Position numbers and translations under genes: made by a program. The notes beneath the pieces are model-generated. The model saw only the letters and a program-made list of their open reading frames with translations. It ran no database searches and was not told the origin of the DNA. This document shows, one piece after another, positions 35,436 through 43,112 of a stretch of 64,000 bases of DNA (position 1 is the first letter of the stretch; each line of letters opens with the position of its first letter). The stretch is from Nocardia speluncae NBRC 108251 (GTDB lineage Bacteria > Actinomycetota > Actinomycetes > Mycobacteriales > Mycobacteriaceae). The stretch is from contig NZ_BDBZ01000050.1 in the NCBI RefSeq assembly GCF_001613245.1, positions 1 to 64,000 on the forward strand, written 5' to 3'.

Positions 35436-36112
35436 CCGCTCCGGAACAGGTGGAATCCGAGGAAACGGTATCTGCGGCCGATGCCATCGGCTGGCTGCAC
35501 GAGGAGGGGCTGGCTCGGCTCGCGGCATTGGGTGGCGATTCGGGTCACCCGACGGTCGCCTTCGCCGTGGACGTGGCGACCGGCATCATCACGAAGTACC
35601 CGGCCGCCAACGGCGGGATCGGTGCGGATTCGAGCACGGTCGGCGCCGATGATCTTCCCGGGCCGCTGGAAACCGCCCGCCGGCTGGTGATCGTGGGAGT
35701 CACCAGCAATGAACAATTGCTGGTGGTGGATCTGGCGGGATCGTTGGTGATCGGGATCAACGGCGACCGTCCCGAATTGGCCGCACGATCGTGGGTGAGC
35801 CAATTGCTGCTCAATCCCGAGGTCACGATCACGACCAACAGCGCCGATGTCGCGCTCGGTGCCGGCCTGCGCTGCCGCAAGAGTTTCATCCCCGGTGGCG
35901 GTGGTTCGATCATCAGCGTGGACGACGGACTTCCACCTGTCACCACCGTATCGATGAATTCCGATGTGGACTGCACCGATTACCTGGAGTTGCTGGGTGA
36001 CGGCACCGGTGAAATGTATCTGGGCGCTCGAGTCTGGCAGTTGAACCTGGTGCTGACCATTGCCGACGCACCGTGGTCGGTGCTGTCGGAAACCCTGGCG
36101 GAATCCGCATAG
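35432..36112 (+). CDS. Hypothetical T7SS-associated protein
   Basis: A 226-residue soluble protein of unknown function, with ATG overlapping the EspL-like stop (ATGA). The head is acidic (EQVESEETVSAADAIGWLHEEG). The centre is rich in predicted strands: RLVIVGVTSNEQLLVVDLAG, then SQLLLNPEVTITTNSADVAL. A Gly-rich turn FIPGGGGS follows. No catalytic motif, cysteine pair site or membrane segment is evident. The gene lies in a tightly overlapping string from espB to the EspH-like gene, so a role with EspB export is likely. Confidence 0.65.
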   Translation: MTAPEQVESEETVSAADAIGWLHEEGLARLAALGGDSGHPTVAFAVDVATGIITKYPAANGGIGADSSTVGADDLPGPLETARRLVIVGVTSNEQLLVVDLAGSLVIGINGDRPELAARSWVSQLLLNPEVTITTNSADVALGAGLRCRKSFIPGGGGSIISVDDGLPPVTTVSMNSDVDCTDYLELLGDGTGEMYLGARVWQLNLVLTIADAPWSVLSETLAESA

Positions 36113-36129
36113 ACAGCGAGGAGATTGCG

Positions 36130-36492
36130 ATGGCCGACGATTACGACGACACTGCCGACGACTTCGACGATGCGCCGGAGGTGAAATCCACTCCCGCGCC
36201 GCAGATCCACGAGGTTTTCAACCCCGACCATACGGTCGGCGTGGCCTGTGGGCGGGACGGTGAGGTGGTGGGGATGCACATCACCGATGACGCCAAGGAG
36301 AACGGCGAGGTCTGGCTGAGCGCCGAGATCCTGAAAGTTGCCGGCCTCGCACATGCGAAATCACGGCTGGGACTGCGTCGTGAGATGGAGGCCAACGGGG
36401 CGCGCGCCTACACTGTCGACTCCTTCGGGCTGCCCACCGAAGGCATGTATCGAGCGATGGAAAACGAAGCCTTCGGCCTACGGCCCGCGTGA
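36130..36492 (+). CDS. EspH/EspD-like (DUF2694) ESX accessory protein
   Basis: A 120-residue protein with an acidic head (ADDYDDTADDFDDAPEV). The core HEVFNPDHTVGVACGRDGEV, then HITDDAKENGEVWLSAEILK and VAGLAHAKSR, parallels EspH of ESX-1 (NPQGSVSVSTLMDGRI followed by LADEIFVIADLARQKA). EspH and EspD are chaperone-like cytosolic partners of Esp substrates. The protein is shorter than EspH because the acidic head is reduced. ATG 36130 follows GAGGAG. A near-perfect palindrome begins just after its stop. Confidence 0.68.
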   Translation: MADDYDDTADDFDDAPEVKSTPAPQIHEVFNPDHTVGVACGRDGEVVGMHITDDAKENGEVWLSAEILKVAGLAHAKSRLGLRREMEANGARAYTVDSFGLPTEGMYRAMENEAFGLRPA

Positions 36493-36493
36493 A

Positions 36494-36517
36494 CCGTGCC
36501 GGTAGCTACCGGTACGG
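36494..36517. promoter_or_regulatory. 24-base near-perfect palindrome after EspH-like gene
   Basis: Arms 36494-36505 and 36506-36517 pair with one mismatch. Inside it is GTGCCG-N8-CGGTAC (36496-36515), the same dyad type as at 16243 and 18140. Placed one base after a stop and 19 bases before the next start, it may be an operator or an intra-operon hairpin limiting read-through. Confidence 0.5.
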
Positions 36518-36535
36518 CCGAGAGAGGACACGACC

Positions 36536-36841
36536 ATGGTGAAAATCCATTCGCTGGACGATTTGACGGCGATCGTGGGTGACGCCGCCGGTGCGTTGAC
36601 GGTGATGACCGACTGTGTCGGCACGACCGTGGATTCCTGGGCACCGGGGTCGAAATCCGAATGTGAGCTGGATCAGGCCACGCTCGGGACGCTGGATGTG
36701 ATTCGCGAGCTCTTCGATGCGGGGATGACGGAGGTACTCGAACAGTCGGGTATCACTGTGCAAGCCGCCGATCTCGGCCGGACTGTACTGCGTGATGCCG
36801 ATATCGACGGCGGCGCCGCCGTGCAGACTGCCGAGGTCTGA
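36536..36841 (+). CDS. Small ESX-associated protein, about 101 residues
   Basis: A 101-residue protein of the size of EspC/EspF or PE heads. It has two helical parts, LDDLTAIVGDAAGALTVMTD and LDVIRELFDAGMTEVLEQSG, separated by VDSWAPGSKSECELD. No YxxxD/E export motif is seen. It ends 8 bases before the large gene at 36850 and they are probably co-transcribed. It might be a partner of the 836-residue product, which is inference. Confidence 0.6.
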   Translation: MVKIHSLDDLTAIVGDAAGALTVMTDCVGTTVDSWAPGSKSECELDQATLGTLDVIRELFDAGMTEVLEQSGITVQAADLGRTVLRDADIDGGAAVQTAEV

Positions 36842-36849
36842 ACGGCCAG

Positions 36850-39360
36850 ATGGCACCGGAGCAAACAAGTCCGCATTGGGACCGGATCGTCGGGGACAAC
36901 TGGCCGCAGATACCGCCGTCGGCCTGGCACGGGCTGGAGAGCGCCGCCCGGGAAGGCGCGGCGGCGCTGAACCTGACCGATGTGGAGCAGGCGCGGCGCG
37001 CCTTCGAGGAGACGGTTGAGCAGTCGGCCGGCCTCGAATACATCCGGATGGCGCTGATTGCGCTGGAGAACAATCCGCGAGTGTTCGCGGCGGCGTTGAC
37101 CGCGGCGGCCGATACCTTCGGCACGCTCGGCGATATCGTACGGCGCACCCGGAATCAGATCCTCGATGTAGTCGAAAATACGGAGGACCGGATCGACGCC
37201 GCCACCCGAGGCGACAACAACGACGACGGTGTAGAAGACGACGAAGCCGAGGCCGAGAAGGACCGGCAGGCCACCGAGGCGATACTCGCCGAAGCGCAGG
37301 GCGACGTAGAAGATATCGTCGCCGCGGCGCTGCGTTCGCTGGGGCCGCAAGGACTGCCGCGATTGGACGATATAGCCGAAGCACTGGGCCAACCCGGCCC
37401 GTGGGCCAGTGGCGCGGGCCCCGGCGGGGCGCCACCTGCGCCCGGTACCGGCGCTCCCGACGGTGGCGACTCGTGGGGGCCGGGCTCCGGAACGGATCCC
37501 GGAACGTGGCACCGAAATCCTGGCCTCGACGGATTGGTGCCGCCCGACGCCGCGCTCGGCCAGGTGCTGATCGACTATTTCTGGGATCTGCTGACACCGG
37601 GCCCGGTGCCGGCGGACCTGACGCAGCCGCTCCCCGGCGGCGAGGTAGTGGGCGCACCCGACGTACCTACCGGTATGCCTACGCCGGCGATCCCCGGCCA
37701 GGACGCGCCAGGGCAAGATCAGACCCTCGTGGGCGCGCTGCCACCCGGCGAGGGGGTAAACGTACCGGCCTCCGAGACCGACAGCAGCGCAGCCGGAGTA
37801 TCTGCTGAGGAGGCGCCTGCCGCCGGCGGGAGCGAAACAGGCGGGCAGACAGAGGAATCGCCTGCCGAAGCCGAATCCACAGAGGAACTGGAGGATTCCG
37901 CGAGCGATTCCGCCACCCGGACAGATCCGGAAGGTTCGGGCATATCGCTGGAGGACGCACGGACCGAACCACCCGCCGGCGAAACCACGGGCGGGGCGCC
38001 CGGCATGTTCGGGGCAGGGCTAGCGATGGGAGCGGTGAGTACAGCGGGTTCGACCGGCTCGGAACCGGCGGCGACCAGGAGCGCCGCTTCGGCCGGTGGC
38101 ACGAGCCCGGCGGGTTCGGCGACCGGTTCGGCCGCGCTGCCCTCCACACCGGCGTCTCGTGGTGCGGCGGGACCGATCGAGGCGTCTCGTGGCCCCGGTG
38201 CGACCGGGAAGATGATCAGCACGGCGAACATTCCCGGAGTGGTGGCGCCCGGCGGTAGAGGTCCGGGCGCGCTGCCGGACGGCGATTCGGGCGGGGATAA
38301 GCGTCGCGGTGCCGAAGAAGCCGTGCAGGGCGCGGTCGGTGCGGCCATGGCTGCCTCGGCCGCACCGGCGTTCGTCGTCGGCGAGCGGGTCGACGGAGAC
38401 CTCGTGCTCGCCAGGACCCTTCTCGGTGGTATCCGCGCCGCTGCCGATCCGTGGGTGGTGGGCGTGGACTGGGCGGTGGCCGTATTGCGGCATCCGAGTG
38501 GTGTGAGCGCGTTCGTCACCTCGAACGAGGGCCGTGGGTGGCTACCGGCGCGGTTGTACCTGCCGACCGAGCTGTCGTTGCCGTGGCTGTGGGCGGTTGC
38601 CGAGGATTCCGGTTGGGAAGGTATCGCCGATCCGGCGCGTGTGCTGGTGGAGTTCGCGATCGCCTGGGGTGCGAAATCGGGGTCCAAGCTGTCGGCGCTG
38701 GCGTCCTCGCAGCCGATCGATCCGGCGTTGGGCGGTCAGCTCACGACTGTCGCACTGGCCGGTTCGGTGGGCCCTTCGGAGGCCATGGATCTGCGCACAC
38801 CGACGGCCGGGATGCTGGACCGCCTGGGACTCACCGCAACTCCGCGACTGCTCGATCGTGCGGTGTCGGTTCCGGACCACAGTGTGGCGCTCCGGTGTCT
38901 GGAATACGCGGTCGATGCACATACCCGGGTCGAGCGGGCGGGGATCCGGGCGGTGGACGCGATGGGCGCCCCCGAGATCAGGCTCCGGATTCTGCGGGCA
39001 CTACGCGACGGTCGCGAGTTCGCGGCCGGCTGGTGGGAGGAAATGCAGGATGCGGACGATCTGATCGCGGCGACCATTCTCGGGCACCGGGCCGTGACCA
39101 GCCGGATCGCACTCGGTGAGCTGCGGCCCGCCGCCACCGATTTCGAACCGGATTCGGAGTTGTCGGTGCTGCGTGCGCTGACCTTCCAACGCCGGTGTAA
39201 TGAGCTGGTACTCCTGTTGGGCGAGGATCGGACGCGGCAGACTCTGCGTGACGCTGTCTACACACATTCGCAGATCCTGGCGCACCCGCATTTCGTGCGG
39301 TCACCGGCGGCCGCTCCGGTGCCGCAGCGGGGCGTGGTATCCACCGGCACCGTCCGGTGA
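36850..39360 (+). CDS. Large ESX-associated protein with C-terminal domain like Rv3899c group
   Basis: An 836-residue protein. Residues 1-160 are helical (SAWHGLESAAREGAAALNL and following) and end in an acidic run NNDDGVEDDEAEAEKD. Residues 190-500 are a Pro/Gly/Ser-rich linker. The C-terminal domain, about 507-815, contains DGDLVLARTLLGGIRAA, FVTSNEGRGWLPARLYLP, ADPARVLVEFAIAWGAK, WWEEMQDADDLIAATI and QRRCNELVLLLGEDRTRQTL. The same domain is in the next gene. It recalls the C-terminal part of ESX-2-associated Rv3899c (DUF5631/DUF5632 type), from memory. Function unknown. It starts 8 bases after the small upstream gene. Confidence 0.7.
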   Translation: MAPEQTSPHWDRIVGDNWPQIPPSAWHGLESAAREGAAALNLTDVEQARRAFEETVEQSAGLEYIRMALIALENNPRVFAAALTAAADTFGTLGDIVRRTRNQILDVVENTEDRIDAATRGDNNDDGVEDDEAEAEKDRQATEAILAEAQGDVEDIVAAALRSLGPQGLPRLDDIAEALGQPGPWASGAGPGGAPPAPGTGAPDGGDSWGPGSGTDPGTWHRNPGLDGLVPPDAALGQVLIDYFWDLLTPGPVPADLTQPLPGGEVVGAPDVPTGMPTPAIPGQDAPGQDQTLVGALPPGEGVNVPASETDSSAAGVSAEEAPAAGGSETGGQTEESPAEAESTEELEDSASDSATRTDPEGSGISLEDARTEPPAGETTGGAPGMFGAGLAMGAVSTAGSTGSEPAATRSAASAGGTSPAGSATGSAALPSTPASRGAAGPIEASRGPGATGKMISTANIPGVVAPGGRGPGALPDGDSGGDKRRGAEEAVQGAVGAAMAASAAPAFVVGERVDGDLVLARTLLGGIRAAADPWVVGVDWAVAVLRHPSGVSAFVTSNEGRGWLPARLYLPTELSLPWLWAVAEDSGWEGIADPARVLVEFAIAWGAKSGSKLSALASSQPIDPALGGQLTTVALAGSVGPSEAMDLRTPTAGMLDRLGLTATPRLLDRAVSVPDHSVALRCLEYAVDAHTRVERAGIRAVDAMGAPEIRLRILRALRDGREFAAGWWEEMQDADDLIAATILGHRAVTSRIALGELRPAATDFEPDSELSVLRALTFQRRCNELVLLLGEDRTRQTLRDAVYTHSQILAHPHFVRSPAAAPVPQRGVVSTGTVR

Positions 39361-39385
39361 CCGTGATCGCCCGTCATCTCCGCCA

Positions 39386-39414
39386 CTCCCAACGTTGGGA
39401 AGAATCGACAATGA
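39386..39414 (+). promoter_or_regulatory. Island dyad CTCCCA-N4-TGGGAA with CAATGA box
   Basis: Left arm CTCCCA (39386-39391), spacer ACGT, right arm TGGGAA (39396-39401), seven bases, then CAATGA (39409-39414). A 32-base stretch with GGAAAGG leads to ATG 39447. The inner ten bases CCAACGTTGG are fully palindromic. Confidence 0.68.
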
Positions 39415-39446
39415 GAGGGTCGGTGGTCGGAAAGGATTGATCAAGC

Positions 39447-41396
39447 ATGCCGGAACGGCTGGATATCGACCCTGAGTTACTACGCCAGCTGGCTCTGCAA
39501 CATCAACTGGTCGGGGACGAGACGTGGGATTGGGCGCAGCCGCCCACTGACTGGCTCGCCAACTTCGAACCCACCTACGGCAAGATCGCCAACCCGGTGA
39601 AAGAGGCTCTCGAACGCTATTACGAGGCCCGTCAGCGAGCGGGTGAAGCCCTCGCCCGGGAACATTGGCAGACTGCTCGATCACTGCGTGATTCCGCGGA
39701 CACCTATGAACGGACCGATGCCGAGGGCGCGAACACGGTCGCCGACTCGGACGGAGGGGGCCGCCATTCGGACCCGATGTTCGGCAGCCCTGCTCCGATG
39801 GTGAACGGCGGTCCGGCCGCGGGCAGCACCGGCGGCCCCACAACAGTCGGTGCTGTTACGCCGAACGGATTCGGTACGCCGCCGCCCGCGGGTACCACTC
39901 CACCCAGCGGTATCGACCAGCCGGGTGCCGGCGCGCCGACGGCGGGCACCGGCAGCGGGACGCCGGGCGCCACGGCCGCACCGGGAGCTGTGCCCGGCGG
40001 CGAGAACACGAGTCCGTCCGGCGCGGCTCCTGGCGCTGCGGGCGCTCCCGCCGCCAGTGCCGGGACAGGTCCGGCCGGTGGCACCACGATGCCACCGGGT
40101 GCGATGGCCGGCACCGGTATGCCGGTAGGCGCGGGCTCCGGTGGCGAGGACCGCGGCTCCACCGCGCCGCCGTCCGGTGCAACAGCGGACAAGACCGGGG
40201 TTGTACCGGTTGTGCCGACCCCGTTCAATTCGGCGGTATCGGCCGCCAAGGACAATGAGGCCGAACCCAACTACATCGTCGGCGATGCGGTGCACGAAGA
40301 CCTGGTACTCGCCCGGACCCTGCTCGCTGCGGTGCTGGCCGCAACCGATTCCCAGGTCGGGATGACGTGGGCGGTGGCGGTCCTGCGAGGACCGGCGGGT
40401 GCCGGGATGTTCATCACCTCCAACGAGGGGCGAGGCTGGATGCCCGCCGGGCTGTACCTTCCGCGCCAGGTCTCCACGCCCTGGTTGTGGGACGAACTAC
40501 TCGGATCCGGCGGGGACGACCCGGCCCCGTGGGAGGGCGTCGCGGACCCTGCGCGGGTACTGGCCGAATTCGGCCGGGCCTGGGGCGCGAAGGCCAATGC
40601 TTCTCTGTCCGCGATCGTTTCGTCGGGGCCGATCGACCCGGGTCTGCGCGGTCGGCTCGGTGAGGTAGCCATGGAAGGGCTCGTCGCCCCGGCCGCCGAC
40701 GTGGACCTGCAGGTACTGACACCCGATACTGCCGACCGGCTGGGGATCACCGGATCGGTTCCGGCGCTGGAATCGGTATCGGCCGTGGCCGACGCCGAGG
40801 TGCGTGCCCGCTGTGTCGGGCTTGCGGTGGAGGCGCACGCCGAGCTCGGTCGCGTCTCGATACCGGGGTATCGAGACGCCTTCGGGGTGCGTGCGCTCCG
40901 GGACCGGATCCTGGCCAAGGTGGAACGGGACGAGGAGGTCCCGGAATCCTGGTGGGACGAACTCCGGGACGCCGACGATCTGCTGGCAGCGACCATGGTG
41001 TCGCAGCGCGCCGATGTGGGCCGGGTCGATCTCGGTGCCATCCGGGTGGATGACGAGGTCGCGATGTTGCGTGCGCTGGTCTGGGAACGGCGCTGCAACG
41101 AACTGGTGACTCTGCTGAATCAGGAACCGGATCGTCAGGTTCTGCGCGACGCCGTGTACGCGCACGGTCAGATCCTGGAACACCCTGGATTCGTGACGCA
41201 ACCGGCCGCTGTGGAGGCTGGAGTGGACACTGCGGTGGAGCGTCCTACCCGGGCCCCCGGTGCGGTCAGCGCCCCCACCGGCGTGGTGGGCGCCCCTACC
41301 GGTGTGGTGAGCGCTCCGGATATCGGCTCCGGTCCGCCGGCGGGTGCCGTACCGCCGCCCGTCGCGCCGCCGCCGGAGCCTCGGCAAACCCAGTGA
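39447..41396 (+). CDS. EspC-like headed ESX substrate with Rv3899c-like C-terminal domain
   Basis: A 649-residue protein. Residues 1-100 resemble EspC/EspF-type (DUF2580-like) T7SS substrates: a helical hairpin and the export motif Y87-E-R-T-D91 in DSADTYERTDAEG. Residues 105-270 are a Pro/Gly/Ala-rich linker. The C-terminal domain, about 275-620, is paralogous to that of the preceding gene, with EDLVLARTLLAAVLAATD, FITSNEGRGWMPAGLYLP, WWDELRDADDLLAATMV and ERRCNELVTLLNQEPDRQVL. So it is probably an exported effector or a secretion-guided partner. It has its own promoter with the island dyad. Confidence 0.75.
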   Translation: MPERLDIDPELLRQLALQHQLVGDETWDWAQPPTDWLANFEPTYGKIANPVKEALERYYEARQRAGEALAREHWQTARSLRDSADTYERTDAEGANTVADSDGGGRHSDPMFGSPAPMVNGGPAAGSTGGPTTVGAVTPNGFGTPPPAGTTPPSGIDQPGAGAPTAGTGSGTPGATAAPGAVPGGENTSPSGAAPGAAGAPAASAGTGPAGGTTMPPGAMAGTGMPVGAGSGGEDRGSTAPPSGATADKTGVVPVVPTPFNSAVSAAKDNEAEPNYIVGDAVHEDLVLARTLLAAVLAATDSQVGMTWAVAVLRGPAGAGMFITSNEGRGWMPAGLYLPRQVSTPWLWDELLGSGGDDPAPWEGVADPARVLAEFGRAWGAKANASLSAIVSSGPIDPGLRGRLGEVAMEGLVAPAADVDLQVLTPDTADRLGITGSVPALESVSAVADAEVRARCVGLAVEAHAELGRVSIPGYRDAFGVRALRDRILAKVERDEEVPESWWDELRDADDLLAATMVSQRADVGRVDLGAIRVDDEVAMLRALVWERRCNELVTLLNQEPDRQVLRDAVYAHGQILEHPGFVTQPAAVEAGVDTAVERPTRAPGAVSAPTGVVGAPTGVVSAPDIGSGPPAGAVPPPVAPPPEPRQTQ

Positions 41397-41768
41397 CTCT
41401 TCCGGCTGCGTGCCGTGGGGCGGACCTGGCAAATCGCTGAAAGCGATCGCGGATCGGTGGATGGTGTGGCCGGGTTCCCCTGCGGATTGCTCCAGCTGCC
41501 GGCGCAGTGACGGATTCGGTGTCGGCTCGAGCGCGCGGCGGCGGTCATCCTCGGGCCGGCAGCCGCTCGCCCAGCGGTCCTGGGCACTGCGCAAGATCCG
41601 ATCTCGCCGAGATATCGACAGCCCTCGCGGTCGGTGTCCGGGCTGCGGCCGGTTTCCGTACGGCCGAGTGCCGGTGGCTTCGGTGACCTTCCGGCGCGCT
41701 CCGCGTCATGGGATGTTGCGGACTCGATGAGGCGAACCGGGCAGCGGCCATGGCCGGCCCGTGTGGGA
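41397..41768. other. Gap between convergent genes, no gene seen
   Basis: A 372-base gap between two converging genes. Frames crossing it lack coherent starts and conserved character. I see no clear terminator hairpin, although one would be expected. Confidence 0.4.
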
Positions 41769-42920
41769 TCAGACCTGTTTGCTGGGAGGTGTCGGGCCGA
41801 AGGGAATATCGGTCTGCGGTGTCCCCGGCGGTGTATTCCCGTTCGGTGGAGCGGTCTCGCCCGGAGTGGGCGATGCTCCCAGCGGAGCGGTGGGGTCGAT
41901 GGGGGTGGGCGTACCGGCGGACGGGGCAGGTTCGCCGGGCGGGGCCTCGCCCTCTTCGTCCTTCTCTTTGTCCTTGTCCTTCTGCCCCAGCAGTTCCGGC
42001 AGCATCGGCATCAACGCCATGGGCAGCATCGCCAGCATGGGCAGCATCGATCCGAGACCACCCATTGCGTTCCCCATGGCAGCGCCCGCCGCGCCGGCCC
42101 CGCCCGCAGCGCCACCTCCACCGGCCCCGCCGCCCGAACCACCGCCTGCCGCATCGATATTCGTGTCCTGGGCGGCTTTGACCTTGTCGTGGACGGCCGT
42201 TACCGCTGCCGCGAGATGATCGAAGATCGCGGCCTGCTGGGCGGCGCTGAGCTTCTTGCCGCGGACCGATCGCAACGCCGCGTTGAGATCGGCCTCGATG
42301 TGCTGGATGCTGAACAGGGTCTGGGCCTGCTCGGCCGCGACTCGCTGCGAAGTGCCGCCCACCTGGGCATCCATATCAACCATGGAGTCCTGCCGCACGC
42401 CTGCGGAGGCCACCTGCTGTTGATACTGGTCGATGGCCTTTCCGGATCCGGGCAGGTAGGCCGCCTGTATCTTGTCCGGAGTTTTTCCGCTCGCGGGTGG
42501 CGGTGGCGGATCGGTGCGTCCGAAGCCGAGGATGTCCACGGATTTCTGCATCGCTTGTTCCGCATCTGCGATGAAGGCGTTGACATCCGGCTCGTCGGGC
42601 AGTCGCACCAGAGAGATTTGATAGAGCGGTTTCGAGCCGCCGGGCGCGGAGATGACCTGTAGTCCGCCGGATGTTCCCGCGGCGGTGGCGGAACCGGATG
42701 CGGCCTCGCCTGTTGCCGTTGTGGGCGTCGCAGTGGTTTCGCCCGTGGTCTTGCCCTCGGCGGGCAGAACTCGGTTACCGTTTACGGAGGTTGTGGCCCC
42801 GGGTTCCGCTGGGCCGGATGTGGTTGTGAGCCTCCGCCCGGTGAGGCCGGTGTCTCCGGGCCGGGGTTCCGAGGTCGTATCGGGGGTATCGAGCTCCGCG
42901 TCCGTCGCCGTTGTTTCCAT
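41769..42920 (-). CDS. ESX-associated protein with DUF4226-like helical domain
   Basis: A 383-residue protein. The first 90 residues are Thr/Pro/Glu-rich. Residues 95-255 are structured: YQISLVRLPDEPDVNAFIAD, then a helical hairpin IEADLNAALRSVRGKKLSAA to HLAAAVTAVHDKVKAAQD, like DUF4226 modules of mycobacterial ESX-linked proteins (from memory). A Gly-rich run leads to a hydrophobic Met-rich stretch MLPMLAMLPMALMPMLPELL about residue 300. A charged KDKDKEKDEEGE and a Pro-rich tail follow. No signal peptide. It is transcribed away from the NlpC/P60 gene, sharing an upstream region with the island dyad. Confidence 0.62.
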   Translation of the reverse strand: METTATDAELDTPDTTSEPRPGDTGLTGRRLTTTSGPAEPGATTSVNGNRVLPAEGKTTGETTATPTTATGEAASGSATAAGTSGGLQVISAPGGSKPLYQISLVRLPDEPDVNAFIADAEQAMQKSVDILGFGRTDPPPPPASGKTPDKIQAAYLPGSGKAIDQYQQQVASAGVRQDSMVDMDAQVGGTSQRVAAEQAQTLFSIQHIEADLNAALRSVRGKKLSAAQQAAIFDHLAAAVTAVHDKVKAAQDTNIDAAGGGSGGGAGGGGAAGGAGAAGAAMGNAMGGLGSMLPMLAMLPMALMPMLPELLGQKDKDKEKDEEGEAPPGEPAPSAGTPTPIDPTAPLGASPTPGETAPPNGNTPPGTPQTDIPFGPTPPSKQV

Positions 42921-42951
42921 CCGCTGTCGTCGCCCTCCCGTGCTGTCCCTT

Positions 42952-42980
42952 TCATTGTCTTGTCTTCCTCGGGATGGGAA
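42952..42980 (-). promoter_or_regulatory. Island dyad TTCCCA-N4-GAGGAA with CAATGA box, divergent region
   Basis: Read on the minus strand: TTCCCA (42980-42975), spacer TCCC, GAGGAA (42970-42965), seven bases, CAATGA (42957-42952). The gene at 42920 starts 31 bases later, after a GGGAGGG ribosome site, the same spacing as at 39386. The site may also serve the plus-strand gene at 43113. Confidence 0.6.
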
Positions 42981-43112
42981 TAGGGCGACCGCCGTTCACG
43001 CGGGTGTTGTCGCATAGTCGAAACAAATAACAGGGCGAAATTGCCGATAAGTTGCCCGGGGTGCCGGGGCAGGGAGGTATGTCGGTGCGATGGGCGAGGG
43101 TGAGCTGATCGT

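Noticed and set aside
41344..41768. Frames in the gap after the EspC-headed gene
   Set aside because: Composition lacks the usual codon bias, starts have no ribosome site and no frame continues coherently between the convergent genes.
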